Assembly: GCA_948514155.1 (NCBI GenBank)
Contig: CAOQYA010000004.1
Span: forward strand, 74,449 to 79,745
From: an uncultured Eubacteriales bacterium
Lineage (GTDB): Bacteria > Bacillota > Clostridia > Christensenellales > UBA1242
Length of the DNA: 5,297 nt
Direction of reading: 5' to 3'
Shown: positions 1 through 4,739 of the stretch, piece by piece
Numbering within the stretch: position 1 is the stretch's first letter
How the letters are laid out: every line of letters begins with the position of its first letter
Notes under the pieces: model-generated
What the model was told of the DNA's origin: nothing
Database searches by the model: none
What the model saw: the letters and a program-made list of their open reading frames with translations, nothing else
Made by a program: the position numbers and the translations under genes

Positions 1-474
1 TCGGAGAACTTAAAAGGACAATATCCTAAATTGTATAATTACATAAAGGAGATGAAAAGTGTGGTAACGAATGGTAAGATAGATGAAATAAAATTGGAAA
101 AAGTTAAACTTAAATATGCTACTCAAGAATTAATTGACCAGATGATAGAAATCAATCCAAATGTATTATTGTCAAAAAAAGAACTAATATTATTAAAACA
201 AGAAGAAGCACGAGCCAAGACATTGGCTATGGCGCAAGCGCCTACCGATAAAAGTGAGCAAGTTCTTGCTCCGGCAAACTGTAAAAACTGCGGGGGTGCT
301 ATTGAGGGTAGTGTAAGAATATCAACGATTGATGGCAAACTTGATAAGCAGCCGCAGAAAAAGGGCGATTGCGATTTTGCCAATGACGAATTGATTAAGG
401 CTGGGGAAGGCACCAATCAGAATGCGTTGTCTAAAAAGACAAAGAGAGATGATATGGACAATCCGACCCATTAA
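1..474 (+). CDS. Hypothetical hydrophilic protein, 3' part (5' end probably outside the window)
   Basis: I do not recognise this protein. The frame is open from base 1 to the TAA at 472-474, so the gene most likely begins upstream. Two internal starts are possible: TTG at 31, and GTG at 61, which sits 9 nt after a good AAAGGAG (45-51) and would give a 137-residue protein. The visible part is Lys/Glu-rich and probably helical over its first half, with no membrane segment or signal peptide. A single CKNCGG motif lies in the second half; a lone CxxC could be half of a zinc site, but no second pair is seen, only one more Cys in a GDCDF stretch. The tail is polar and looks disordered (KKTKRDDMDNPTH). 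Codons in the first 190 bases are strongly A/T-ending, unlike greA or rnj, which hints at different ancestry or weak selection. It ends on a bidirectional terminator facing the next gene. Confidence 0.55.
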   Translation, partial: SENLKGQYPKLYNYIKEMKSVVTNGKIDEIKLEKVKLKYATQELIDQMIEINPNVLLSKKELILLKQEEARAKTLAMAQAPTDKSEQVLAPANCKNCGGAIEGSVRISTIDGKLDKQPQKKGDCDFANDELIKAGEGTNQNALSKKTKRDDMDNPTH

Positions 475-502
475 AAAGAAGAGCAGGTTGCTCTTCTTTT
501 TT
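473..502. terminator. Bidirectional intrinsic terminator between convergent genes
   Basis: GAAGAGCA (478-485) pairs perfectly with TGCTCTTC (489-496) around a GGT loop. The stem is extended by A5 (473-477) against T5 (497-501). The T-tract serves the + strand gene ending at 474, and the A-tract reads as a T-tract for the - strand gene ending at 501. Both stop codons lie inside or at the edge of the hairpin, so one element closes two convergent transcripts. Confidence 0.9.
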
Positions 503-953
503 ATCTGTCTAAGTGTTCGTCGAAGAGGCTGCGGGAGTTGTCGTCTCTTCTATGATTGTCTCGTTCCTGCTCGTCGCGGTGGGTGGGCCCATAGTAGTCG
601 TCGTGGCCGTAGTCGGCGCGCTCCGAATAGCCGCTTTCTCTTCTTCGGCGCTCTTCGCGAGATGCTTCCACATTTGCCGTTCTTGGCTCATAGCGAGTGA
701 ACTCGCCTTCGCGCGCTTTTGCCTCCAAAAGTTTTTTCTTTTTTGCCCCCCAAACATGAATTGAGCCCTTGTCCATAAAAAGTTTGACCACCAAAAATAC
801 GGCCGCCGCTCCGACAACGATATAGATAAGCCTTGAAAACACGCTGCCCTGATAGCCGAAAATGCCGGCAACGAAGTCATATTGCAAAAGTCCAATCAGC
901 AGCCAGTTAACGCAGCCTGCAATGGTGAGTGCAAATGCAATGAAAGTAAACAT
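501..953 (-). CDS. DUF378 (YuzA-like) membrane protein with a charged C-terminal extension
   Basis: This is a 150-residue protein of unknown function. Residues 1-62 look like DUF378: a first membrane helix around 4-24 containing the typical GCVNWLLIGL stretch, a short loop with YDFVAGIFG, and a second helix around 41-60. Known DUF378 proteins such as Bacillus YuzA are about 70-80 residues and consist of little else. Here a further 85 or so residues follow, very rich in Arg, Glu, Asp, His and Tyr (RREERRRRE-like, DYGHDDYYG), probably disordered and, after the lysine cluster KKKK at 71-74, probably cytoplasmic. The ATG at 951-953 is set by a strong ribosome site, AAGGAGG on the - strand (+ strand 960-966), 6 nt away. 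The gene is transcribed divergently from greA and ends in the shared terminator. The family call rests on the N-terminal pattern; nothing in the sequence shows what the protein does. Confidence 0.8.
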   Translation of the reverse strand: MFTFIAFALTIAGCVNWLLIGLLQYDFVAGIFGYQGSVFSRLIYIVVGAAAVFLVVKLFMDKGSIHVWGAKKKKLLEAKAREGEFTRYEPRTANVEASREERRRRESGYSERADYGHDDYYGPTHRDEQERDNHRRDDNSRSLFDEHLDR

Positions 954-959
954 ATCAGT

Positions 960-966
960 CCTCCTT
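960..966 (-). promoter_or_regulatory. Strong ribosome binding site of the DUF378 gene
   Basis: The + strand CCTCCTT reads AAGGAGG on the - strand, a full Shine-Dalgarno match, 6 nt before the ATG at 951-953. It fixes the start of the gene. I could not find a convincing - strand promoter further upstream. Confidence 0.85.
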
Positions 967-1029
967 GAGAGATATCATGCGTAAAATGTAACTAAAAATA
1001 CTCAAAGCAAAAATTTTCGACCATTTTGA

Positions 1030-1058
1030 TTGACTTTTTTACTTTTGGTGAATATAAT
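1030..1058 (+). promoter_or_regulatory. Sigma-A-type promoter for greA
   Basis: TTGACT (1030-1035) and a perfect TATAAT (1053-1058) are separated by exactly 17 nt. The expected transcription start is around 1065, giving a leader of about 145 nt before the greA ATG. It is the best promoter match in the window and the obvious driver of greA. Confidence 0.85.
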
Positions 1059-1150
1059 AAGCAAACGGAAGTAGATTTGAAGTTTTCAAATTCAGTGCAC
1101 ACGCACGCGGCCGCTATTCTTCCTTGAACTTATTCAAACTGTGGCCGACA

Positions 1151-1190
1151 AATTTTGCAAGAGAGGATGCTTGCAAAGTTATTTTTATTT
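1151..1190 (+). promoter_or_regulatory. Terminator-like hairpin in the greA leader (possible attenuator)
   Basis: Bases 1151-1161 (AATTTTGCAAG) pair with 1170-1180 (CTTGCAAAGTT) as an 11-bp stem with one G-U pair and an 8-nt loop, followed directly by the T-rich run ATTTTTATTT (1181-1190). This has the form of an intrinsic terminator, but it lies between the greA promoter and the greA ribosome site. Two smaller hairpins precede it, at 1075-1091 (ATTTGAA/TTCAAAT) and 1124-1137 (TTGAA/TTCAA). Only three G-C pairs are in the main stem, so termination could be partial. An attenuation role is inference. Confidence 0.5.
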
Positions 1191-1195
1191 TGCTT

Positions 1196-1200
1196 GGAGG
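1196..1200 (+). promoter_or_regulatory. Ribosome binding site that sets the greA start
   Basis: GGAGG lies 8 nt before the ATG at 1209. It selects this ATG over the in-frame TTG at 1155, which has no ribosome site and would add 18 residues encoded by the leader hairpin. Confidence 0.85.
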
Positions 1201-1208
1201 GAAAGACA

Positions 1209-1679
1209 ATGGCAGAAAAATACTTAACACCCGAAGGAAAAAAACAGTTAGAGGAAAAACTGGAATATCTTAAAACGGTGAAAAGACCGGAAGTTGTGAA
1301 GAAGATTGGTCAGGCAAGGGAGTTTGGCGATTTGTCTGAGAACTCCGAATATGACGCAGCGAAAGACGAGCAGGCGCTTCTTGAAAGCCAGATTGCAGAA
1401 CTTGAAGACACGCTCTTGAACGCAGTTGTTATCAAAAAGTCGAGCATCGACACATCGAAAGTTAGCATTGGCACCAAGGTTAAACTCTATGACGAAGAGT
1501 TTGACGAGGAAGTGGAATACAAAATCATTGGCTCGGACGAGAGCGACCCTAAGAACGGCCTTATTTCAAACGAGTCGCCGGTGGGCGCTGCGCTTCTTGG
1601 ACACAAGGTGGGCGAGATTGTTGTCGTGCACACTCCTAACGGGGATGTGACATATAAAATCTTGGCAATTGGCGTTTAA
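1209..1679 (+). CDS. greA: Transcription elongation factor GreA
   Basis: GreA enters the secondary channel of backtracked RNA polymerase and stimulates cleavage of the extruded RNA 3' end, letting elongation restart. The product is 156 residues, close to the usual 158. The N-terminal coiled coil spans about residues 1-75, with the catalytic tip REFGDLSENSEY at 37-48. Asp41 and Glu44, which contribute to coordinating the active-site magnesium in the family, are both present at the same numbers as in E. coli. The C-terminal FKBP-like domain (about 80-156) carries the signature SPVGAALLGHKVGEIVVV and ends with YKILAI. The start is the ATG with GGAGG 8 nt upstream, giving the typical MAEKYLTPEG opening. 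The gene is monocistronic as far as can be seen, with its own promoter (1030-1058), a long leader with a terminator-like hairpin, and a terminator right after the stop. Confidence 0.97.
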   Translation: MAEKYLTPEGKKQLEEKLEYLKTVKRPEVVKKIGQAREFGDLSENSEYDAAKDEQALLESQIAELEDTLLNAVVIKKSSIDTSKVSIGTKVKLYDEEFDEEVEYKIIGSDESDPKNGLISNESPVGAALLGHKVGEIVVVHTPNGDVTYKILAIGV

Positions 1680-1692
1680 AACTTCAAAATTT

Positions 1693-1745
1693 TTTAGCCT
1701 GCGCGCTTCGCAAAAAAATAATTGCGATAAGCAGGCTAAATTTGT
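1693..1745 (+). terminator. Two-part stem-loop terminator after greA
   Basis: An outer perfect 10-bp stem, TTTAGCCTGC (1693-1702) with GCAGGCTAAA (1731-1740), encloses an inner 6-bp stem, TCGCAA (1708-1713) with TTGCGA (1722-1727). The following tail, TTTGTT, is only moderately T-rich. It begins 14 nt after the greA stop, so greA termination is the natural reading. The hairpin is longer than a typical terminator, and its tail runs straight into the -35 of the next promoter. Confidence 0.7.
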
Positions 1746-1773
1746 TGATTAAAAAGTAAATTTTTGCTACAAT
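1745..1773 (+). promoter_or_regulatory. Promoter of the 308-residue membrane protein gene
   Basis: TTGATT (1745-1750) and TACAAT (1768-1773) are 17 nt apart. The predicted start near 1780 leaves a leader of only about 15 nt, just enough for the AAAGGA-like ribosome site at 1783-1788. A 6-bp inverted repeat, TTTGCT (1763-1768) with AGCAAA (1780-1785), straddles the -10. The element resembles the promoter at 4705-4733. Confidence 0.7.
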
Positions 1774-1794
1774 TATTAGAGCAAAGGAAAGTTA

Positions 1795-2721
1795 ATGAAT
1801 TTTGTTAATTATCTGAAAATTTCATTCTCGAACTGGGACAAGATGTGGAAACTCGCCCTTTTCCGCATTGTTGTTTGGTGCTTTGTGCTGGCTTTGATTG
1901 CACCTTTTTACAGTGCTATAAAAGATGTTATTCTCTCGAGTTGGAACTTTGAACTTTTTAAAGAGTTCGCCGGCGCCGGCCTTTTCTTTGGGAAAAATGT
2001 GGCGCTCACATTTGCAGTTGTTGCCGAAACACTTATCGGCGCGCTTGGCATGCTTTTCACAAAATATATAGCAGCAGGCATCTATATCTCAATAATTCTT
2101 TTTATTGTTCGACCTTTTCTTATGAACATTGGCAGATATGTTGTCAGCGAAATGATGTATGGCTACATGTCCAGCCACGCAAAACATGGCTTTATGCCGT
2201 CGCTTATAAGAACGCTTAAAAACTCGCTATCTTATGCTGCGCTTAGAATGCTGTTCTGCCTGCCATTCAATGTGCTTGCAGCCGGAATTTTCTATTGCTT
2301 GCTACTCGTTCGGGGTGAGGGCTTTGCAATCGCAATGCCATTCATCTTCCTTGCGTCGTTCACCATTTTGGCTTCGATTAAGCAGCTGCTTATCATGGGC
2401 TGGGCGCCTGCAATGGTGGTCAGTGGCGAGAATGTTGCAAACTCTTTCGGCGGGGGAATTGCAGCCACATTCCGCGGCTTTGGCAAGAGCGCGCTCTTTG
2501 CTGTTTGCGTCTATTTCGCACTCACGCTGCTTGCTTTCGGCTTTCGAGTGTTCAGCCTGCTAATCATCGTTCCACTTTGCGCAATCATCACATCTTCCTT
2601 TGAGATGATGAACTATTTCTCTTGCCAGGGCATGAGATATTACACAAACAAGGACACCGTTCTCTCTTCCAAAAAACTTGAGGAGCAGGACAGAATAACA
2701 AAAGCAAAATTCCTTTTGTAA
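1795..2721 (+). CDS. Hypothetical polytopic membrane protein (308 aa)
   Basis: I do not recognise this family. The protein has about six to seven hydrophobic segments, at roughly residues 19-41, 68-88, 90-110, 145-172, 177-202, 231-251 and 252-268, and no cleavable signal peptide. The last two are nearly continuous, so the topology is uncertain. The loop at about 112-145 is polar and mixed (SEMMYGYMSSHAKHG), and a short Lys-rich tail follows residue 280, probably cytoplasmic. No catalytic motif, ATP-binding loop or transporter signature stands out, although conserved-looking Gly and Pro in the fourth to sixth segments would suit a small-solute or lipid-associated protein. The ATG at 1795 has a weak AAAGGA site 6 nt upstream and its own promoter. 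No clear terminator follows, so read-through into rnj is possible. Base composition and codon use match greA and rnj, so it looks native. Confidence 0.8.
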   Translation: MNFVNYLKISFSNWDKMWKLALFRIVVWCFVLALIAPFYSAIKDVILSSWNFELFKEFAGAGLFFGKNVALTFAVVAETLIGALGMLFTKYIAAGIYISIILFIVRPFLMNIGRYVVSEMMYGYMSSHAKHGFMPSLIRTLKNSLSYAALRMLFCLPFNVLAAGIFYCLLLVRGEGFAIAMPFIFLASFTILASIKQLLIMGWAPAMVVSGENVANSFGGGIAATFRGFGKSALFAVCVYFALTLLAFGFRVFSLLIIVPLCAIITSSFEMMNYFSCQGMRYYTNKDTVLSSKKLEEQDRITKAKFLL

Positions 2722-2730
2722 CGCTTACGC

Positions 2731-2911
2731 CGCGGTGGACACCAAATTTCTTAACGCGGACACGCCGCAAACGGCTAACCGCTAAAATTCGGATTTCCCC
2801 CGCGAGCCCCCTTCCGCACTCTTGAAAAATTCCTACGGACATTTTTCTGCGAGTAGAGGGGCTAGTCTAACTTTTTTGGCCGGGCAAAGCCCTTCTCCCA
2901 AAAAGTTAGAC
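2731..2911 (+). repeat. GC-rich cluster of consecutive stem-loops upstream of rnj
   Basis: The 269-nt gap between the membrane protein gene and rnj contains no convincing gene. Bases 2721-2820 are 59% G+C by count, unlike the A+T-rich gaps elsewhere. Three structures can be drawn by eye. (a) 2742-2792: an imperfect stem including GCGG/CCGC and a GCCG-CAAA-CGGC tip, possibly closed by CGCGG (2731-2735) with CCGCG (2800-2804). (b) 2805-2863: AGCCCC/GGGGCT, ACTC/GAGT, GAAAAAT/ATTTTTC and TCC/GGA around a TAC loop, about 20 bp. (c) 2865-2911: GTCTAACTTTTT with AAAAAGTTAGAC, then GG/CC and an inner GGGC-AAA-GCCC tip. None is followed by a T-tract on either strand, so they are not ordinary terminators. 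A dispersed repeat of the REP/MITE-like kind or a structured untranslated RNA are the two readings. Only one copy is in the window. Confidence 0.5.
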
Positions 2912-2936
2912 ATACGCATTAAAAAATTCGTATATT
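2907..2936 (+). promoter_or_regulatory. Candidate promoter for rnj
   Basis: TAGACA (2907-2912, five of six consensus bases) and TATATT (2931-2936, five of six) are 18 nt apart, placing the transcription start near 2943 and a leader of about 47 nt. The -35 is the end of the 2865-2911 stem-loop, so that element may contribute promoter sequence. This is the best candidate I found in the gap, but weaker than the other promoters in the window. Confidence 0.4.
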
Positions 2937-2947
2937 TGTTATTTTTA

Positions 2948-2962
2948 TCGGCTTTTTGCCGA
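2948..2962 (+). promoter_or_regulatory. Small hairpin in the rnj leader
   Basis: TCGGC (2948-2952) pairs with GCCGA (2958-2962) around a T5 loop, about 18 nt before the ribosome site. It would sit close to the predicted 5' end of the mRNA. Such hairpins can protect a message from 5' attack; a role here is inference. Confidence 0.4.
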
Positions 2963-2980
2963 AATTTATATTTATTAAAT

Positions 2981-2985
2981 AGGAG
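2981..2985 (+). promoter_or_regulatory. Ribosome binding site that sets the rnj start
   Basis: AGGAG lies 4 nt before the ATG at 2990. It supports this start over the earlier in-frame codon at 2822, whose extra 56 residues would be encoded by the hairpin region and have no counterpart in the RNase J family. Confidence 0.8.
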
Positions 2986-2989
2986 AAAA

Positions 2990-4648
2990 ATGAACTCAAA
3001 TAAAGTTAAAATCACCTTTCTTGGCGGAGTGGGTGAAATTGGAAAAAATATGACCGCCATCGAATATGAAAATGAAATAATCGTTATCGACGCCGGACTC
3101 ACATTCCCGGGCGAAGACTTGCCGGGTGTTGATATCGTTATTCCTGATATAAGCTATCTTCTTGCCAACAAGGACAAGGTGAAGGCTATCATTCTAACGC
3201 ACGGCCACGAGGATCATATCGGCGCACTGCCATTCGTGCTCAGCCAGTTGAATGTGCCAATTTACGGCTCAAGACTGACGCTTGCGCTTGTTGAAAATAA
3301 AATGAAAGAATTTGATAAAGTTAAGTTCAAAGCCATTTCAGTTAAGCCGAAAAATGTGCTTAAACTTGGCTCTTTCACCATTGAATTTATCAAAGTCAGC
3401 CACTCAATTGCCGGCGCACTTGCGCTTTGCATCACAACACCGGCGGGAAACATTGTTCACACCGGCGACTTTAAAATTGACTTCGAGCCAATCGACGGCA
3501 CAATGACCGACCTTGCTCGCCTTGGCGAACTTGGCAAGCGCGGCGTTAAACTTTTGATGTGCGAAAGCACAAATGTTTGCCGCAAGGGCTATTCCATGAG
3601 CGAGCGCTCTGTTGGCCGCACGCTTAACACAATTTTCGAGAAAAACCCGACCAAAAGGCTGTTTATCGCAACATTCGCGTCGAACATCCATCGTCTGCAA
3701 CAAATTCTCGACCTTGCCGAAAAATATGGCAGAAAGGTGGCATTCACCGGCCGCAGCATGATAAATGTCAGCGAGGTTGCCATGAAAATTGGCGAACTGA
3801 AATATAATAAGGAAAACATTATCGATATTGATAAGGTGGACAAGTTCGAAGACAAGGAACTTCTTATTATCACCACTGGCAGCCAGGGCGAGCCTATGAG
3901 CGCGCTTACAAGAATGGCGGCGGGCGAGTTTAAGAAGATTAAACTTCGCGAAAATGACCTTATAATCTTCTCCGCTTCGCCAATTCCGGGCAATGAAAAA
4001 TATGTTTATAACGTTATCAACGCACTTTTCAAACTTGGCGCAGATGTTATTTATGACGAACTTGCAGATGTCCATGTTTCAGGGCACGCTTGCCAGGAAG
4101 AGATTAAAACAATGCATTCGCTCACGCACCCGGAATTCTTTATCCCGGTGCACGGGGAATACAGGCATCTTCGCATGCACTCGCAAATTGCTCAGCAACT
4201 TGGCATGAAAGAGCGAAACGTCATTTTGCCGTCGCTTGGTATGCAGGTGGAGCTTTCGCCTAACTCAATCAAGCAGTGCGGCTTTGTGACTGCCGGCCAG
4301 AGGCTTGTTGACGGAATGGGCATTGGCGATATGGACAGCAATGTGTTAAGAGAAAGAAAACAACTCTCGGAAGACGGAATTTGCGTGATTGTTGTTAACA
4401 TCAATAATGTCAGCGGCGTTGTTTCCAGTGAGCCATTTATTATCACCCGCGGAGTTGTGTATCAAGACGAAATGGAGTCCTTTGTGCAAGACGCAAAAGC
4501 GGCTATTATCGCTTCGCTTAAGGAGCAAGACCTTAGGGGAGTTGAGCCTTCAGTGATCAAAAGCACTCTTCGCCGCAATATTTCAAACTTCATATTCAAG
4601 CGCACAAAGCGTAGACCAATGATACTTACAATTGTGACGCTCGACTAA
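2990..4648 (+). CDS. rnj: Ribonuclease J
   Basis: RNase J is a cytoplasmic metallo-beta-lactamase/beta-CASP nuclease with 5'-3' exonuclease and endonuclease activity, central to mRNA decay and RNA maturation in Gram-positive bacteria. The product is 552 residues, nearly identical in length to Bacillus RNase J1 (555). The metallo-beta-lactamase domain shows HGHEDH at 71-76, His138 (SHSI) and Asp160 (HTGDF), the zinc ligands. The beta-CASP domain follows at about 210-370 with SNIHR (231-235), TGRSM (253-257), TTGSQGEP (295-302) and HVSGH (362-366). PVHGEYRH (386-393) supplies the final metal ligand. The C-terminal domain is complete, ending in the typical FKRTKRRPMIL stretch. One departure is HSIAGAL at 138-144, where HSIPDS/HSIPDA is usual. 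It could be the J1 or J2 type; with only one copy visible I use the neutral symbol. It has its own terminator. Confidence 0.97.
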   Translation: MNSNKVKITFLGGVGEIGKNMTAIEYENEIIVIDAGLTFPGEDLPGVDIVIPDISYLLANKDKVKAIILTHGHEDHIGALPFVLSQLNVPIYGSRLTLALVENKMKEFDKVKFKAISVKPKNVLKLGSFTIEFIKVSHSIAGALALCITTPAGNIVHTGDFKIDFEPIDGTMTDLARLGELGKRGVKLLMCESTNVCRKGYSMSERSVGRTLNTIFEKNPTKRLFIATFASNIHRLQQILDLAEKYGRKVAFTGRSMINVSEVAMKIGELKYNKENIIDIDKVDKFEDKELLIITTGSQGEPMSALTRMAAGEFKKIKLRENDLIIFSASPIPGNEKYVYNVINALFKLGADVIYDELADVHVSGHACQEEIKTMHSLTHPEFFIPVHGEYRHLRMHSQIAQQLGMKERNVILPSLGMQVELSPNSIKQCGFVTAGQRLVDGMGIGDMDSNVLRERKQLSEDGICVIVVNINNVSGVVSSEPFIITRGVVYQDEMESFVQDAKAAIIASLKEQDLRGVEPSVIKSTLRRNISNFIFKRTKRRPMILTIVTLD

Positions 4649-4651
4649 TTC

Positions 4652-4677
4652 AAAAGGCGCATTTCGCGCCTTTTTTT
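4652..4677 (+). terminator. Intrinsic terminator of rnj
   Basis: AAAAGGCGC (4652-4660) pairs with GCGCCTTTT (4666-4674) around an ATTTC loop, followed by the rest of a seven-T run. It begins 4 nt after the rnj stop and is a textbook terminator. Confidence 0.92.
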
Positions 4678-4692
4678 GATAAAACTTATCAA
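4676..4692. promoter_or_regulatory. Perfect 7-bp inverted repeat upstream of the PAP2 promoter
   Basis: TTGATAA (4676-4682) and TTATCAA (4686-4692) are separated by AAC. It overlaps the tail of the rnj terminator. The 11-mer TTTTGATAAAA (4674-4684), overlapping its left arm, recurs exactly at 4722-4732 over the PAP2 -10. The arrangement resembles a regulator site, but A+T-rich sequence makes such matches easier by chance. Confidence 0.35.
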
Positions 4693-4695
4693 GTG

Positions 4696-4726
4696 CAAAA
4701 TTTGTTGGTTTTTTTAACAAATTTTG
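4696..4726. promoter_or_regulatory. Operator-like perfect 11-bp inverted repeat over the PAP2 promoter
   Basis: CAAAATTTGTT (4696-4706) and AACAAATTTTG (4716-4726) are exact reverse complements around a 9-nt spacer. The repeat covers the -35 hexamer and ends just before the -10, so a protein bound here would block RNA polymerase. It cannot act as an mRNA hairpin if transcription begins at 4740, as it would not be transcribed from that promoter. A DNA-binding site is therefore the more natural reading. Confidence 0.45.
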
Positions 4727-4733
4727 ATAAAAT
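4705..4733 (+). promoter_or_regulatory. Promoter of the PAP2 gene, predicted leaderless start
   Basis: TTGGTT (4705-4710) and TAAAAT (4728-4733) are 17 nt apart. Seven nt after the -10 is base 4740, the A of the ATG start codon, so the transcript would begin at the start codon. This agrees with the absence of any Shine-Dalgarno sequence: the bases before the ATG are AAAATATATCT. Confidence 0.6.
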
Positions 4734-4739
4734 ATATCT

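Noticed and set aside
422..764. Two + strand frames opposite the DUF378 gene
   Set aside because: Both are antisense to the Arg/Glu-rich tail. The repeated CGTCGT-type codons there create long open frames on both strands. The - strand frame has the ribosome site and the recognisable membrane domain.
1091..1125. GCGGCCGC at 1107-1114 and CACACGCACGCG as a possible cloning scar or special site
   Set aside because: A lone NotI-like octamer within ordinary leader sequence has no vector or linker sequence around it and needs no special explanation.
1155..1208. An upstream TTG start that would add 18 residues to GreA
   Set aside because: The extra codons are the leader hairpin and T-rich run, no Shine-Dalgarno precedes the TTG, and the ATG at 1209 gives the standard GreA N terminus.
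2588..2842. An 84-codon - strand frame covering the gap between the membrane gene and rnj
   Set aside because: It overlaps the end of a real gene, has no convincing ribosome site, reads as Arg/Val-rich noise, and crosses the hairpin region.
2865..2911. Reading the third stem-loop as an intrinsic terminator of the 308-residue membrane protein gene
   Set aside because: It has no T-run on its 3' side in either direction (ATACGCATT on the + strand, TAGCCCCTC on the - strand) and lies about 145 nt after the stop codon.
2822..2989. A 56-residue N-terminal extension of RNase J from an in-frame start at 2822
   Set aside because: It runs through the hairpin region, has no ribosome site, and gives 608 residues where the family has about 555. 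AGGAG before the ATG at 2990 gives the normal length and N terminus.
3404..4075. A 223-codon open frame on the - strand inside rnj
   Set aside because: It lies entirely within the RNase J gene, resembles no protein family, and its Cys/His/Ala-rich composition is the antisense shadow of the real frame.
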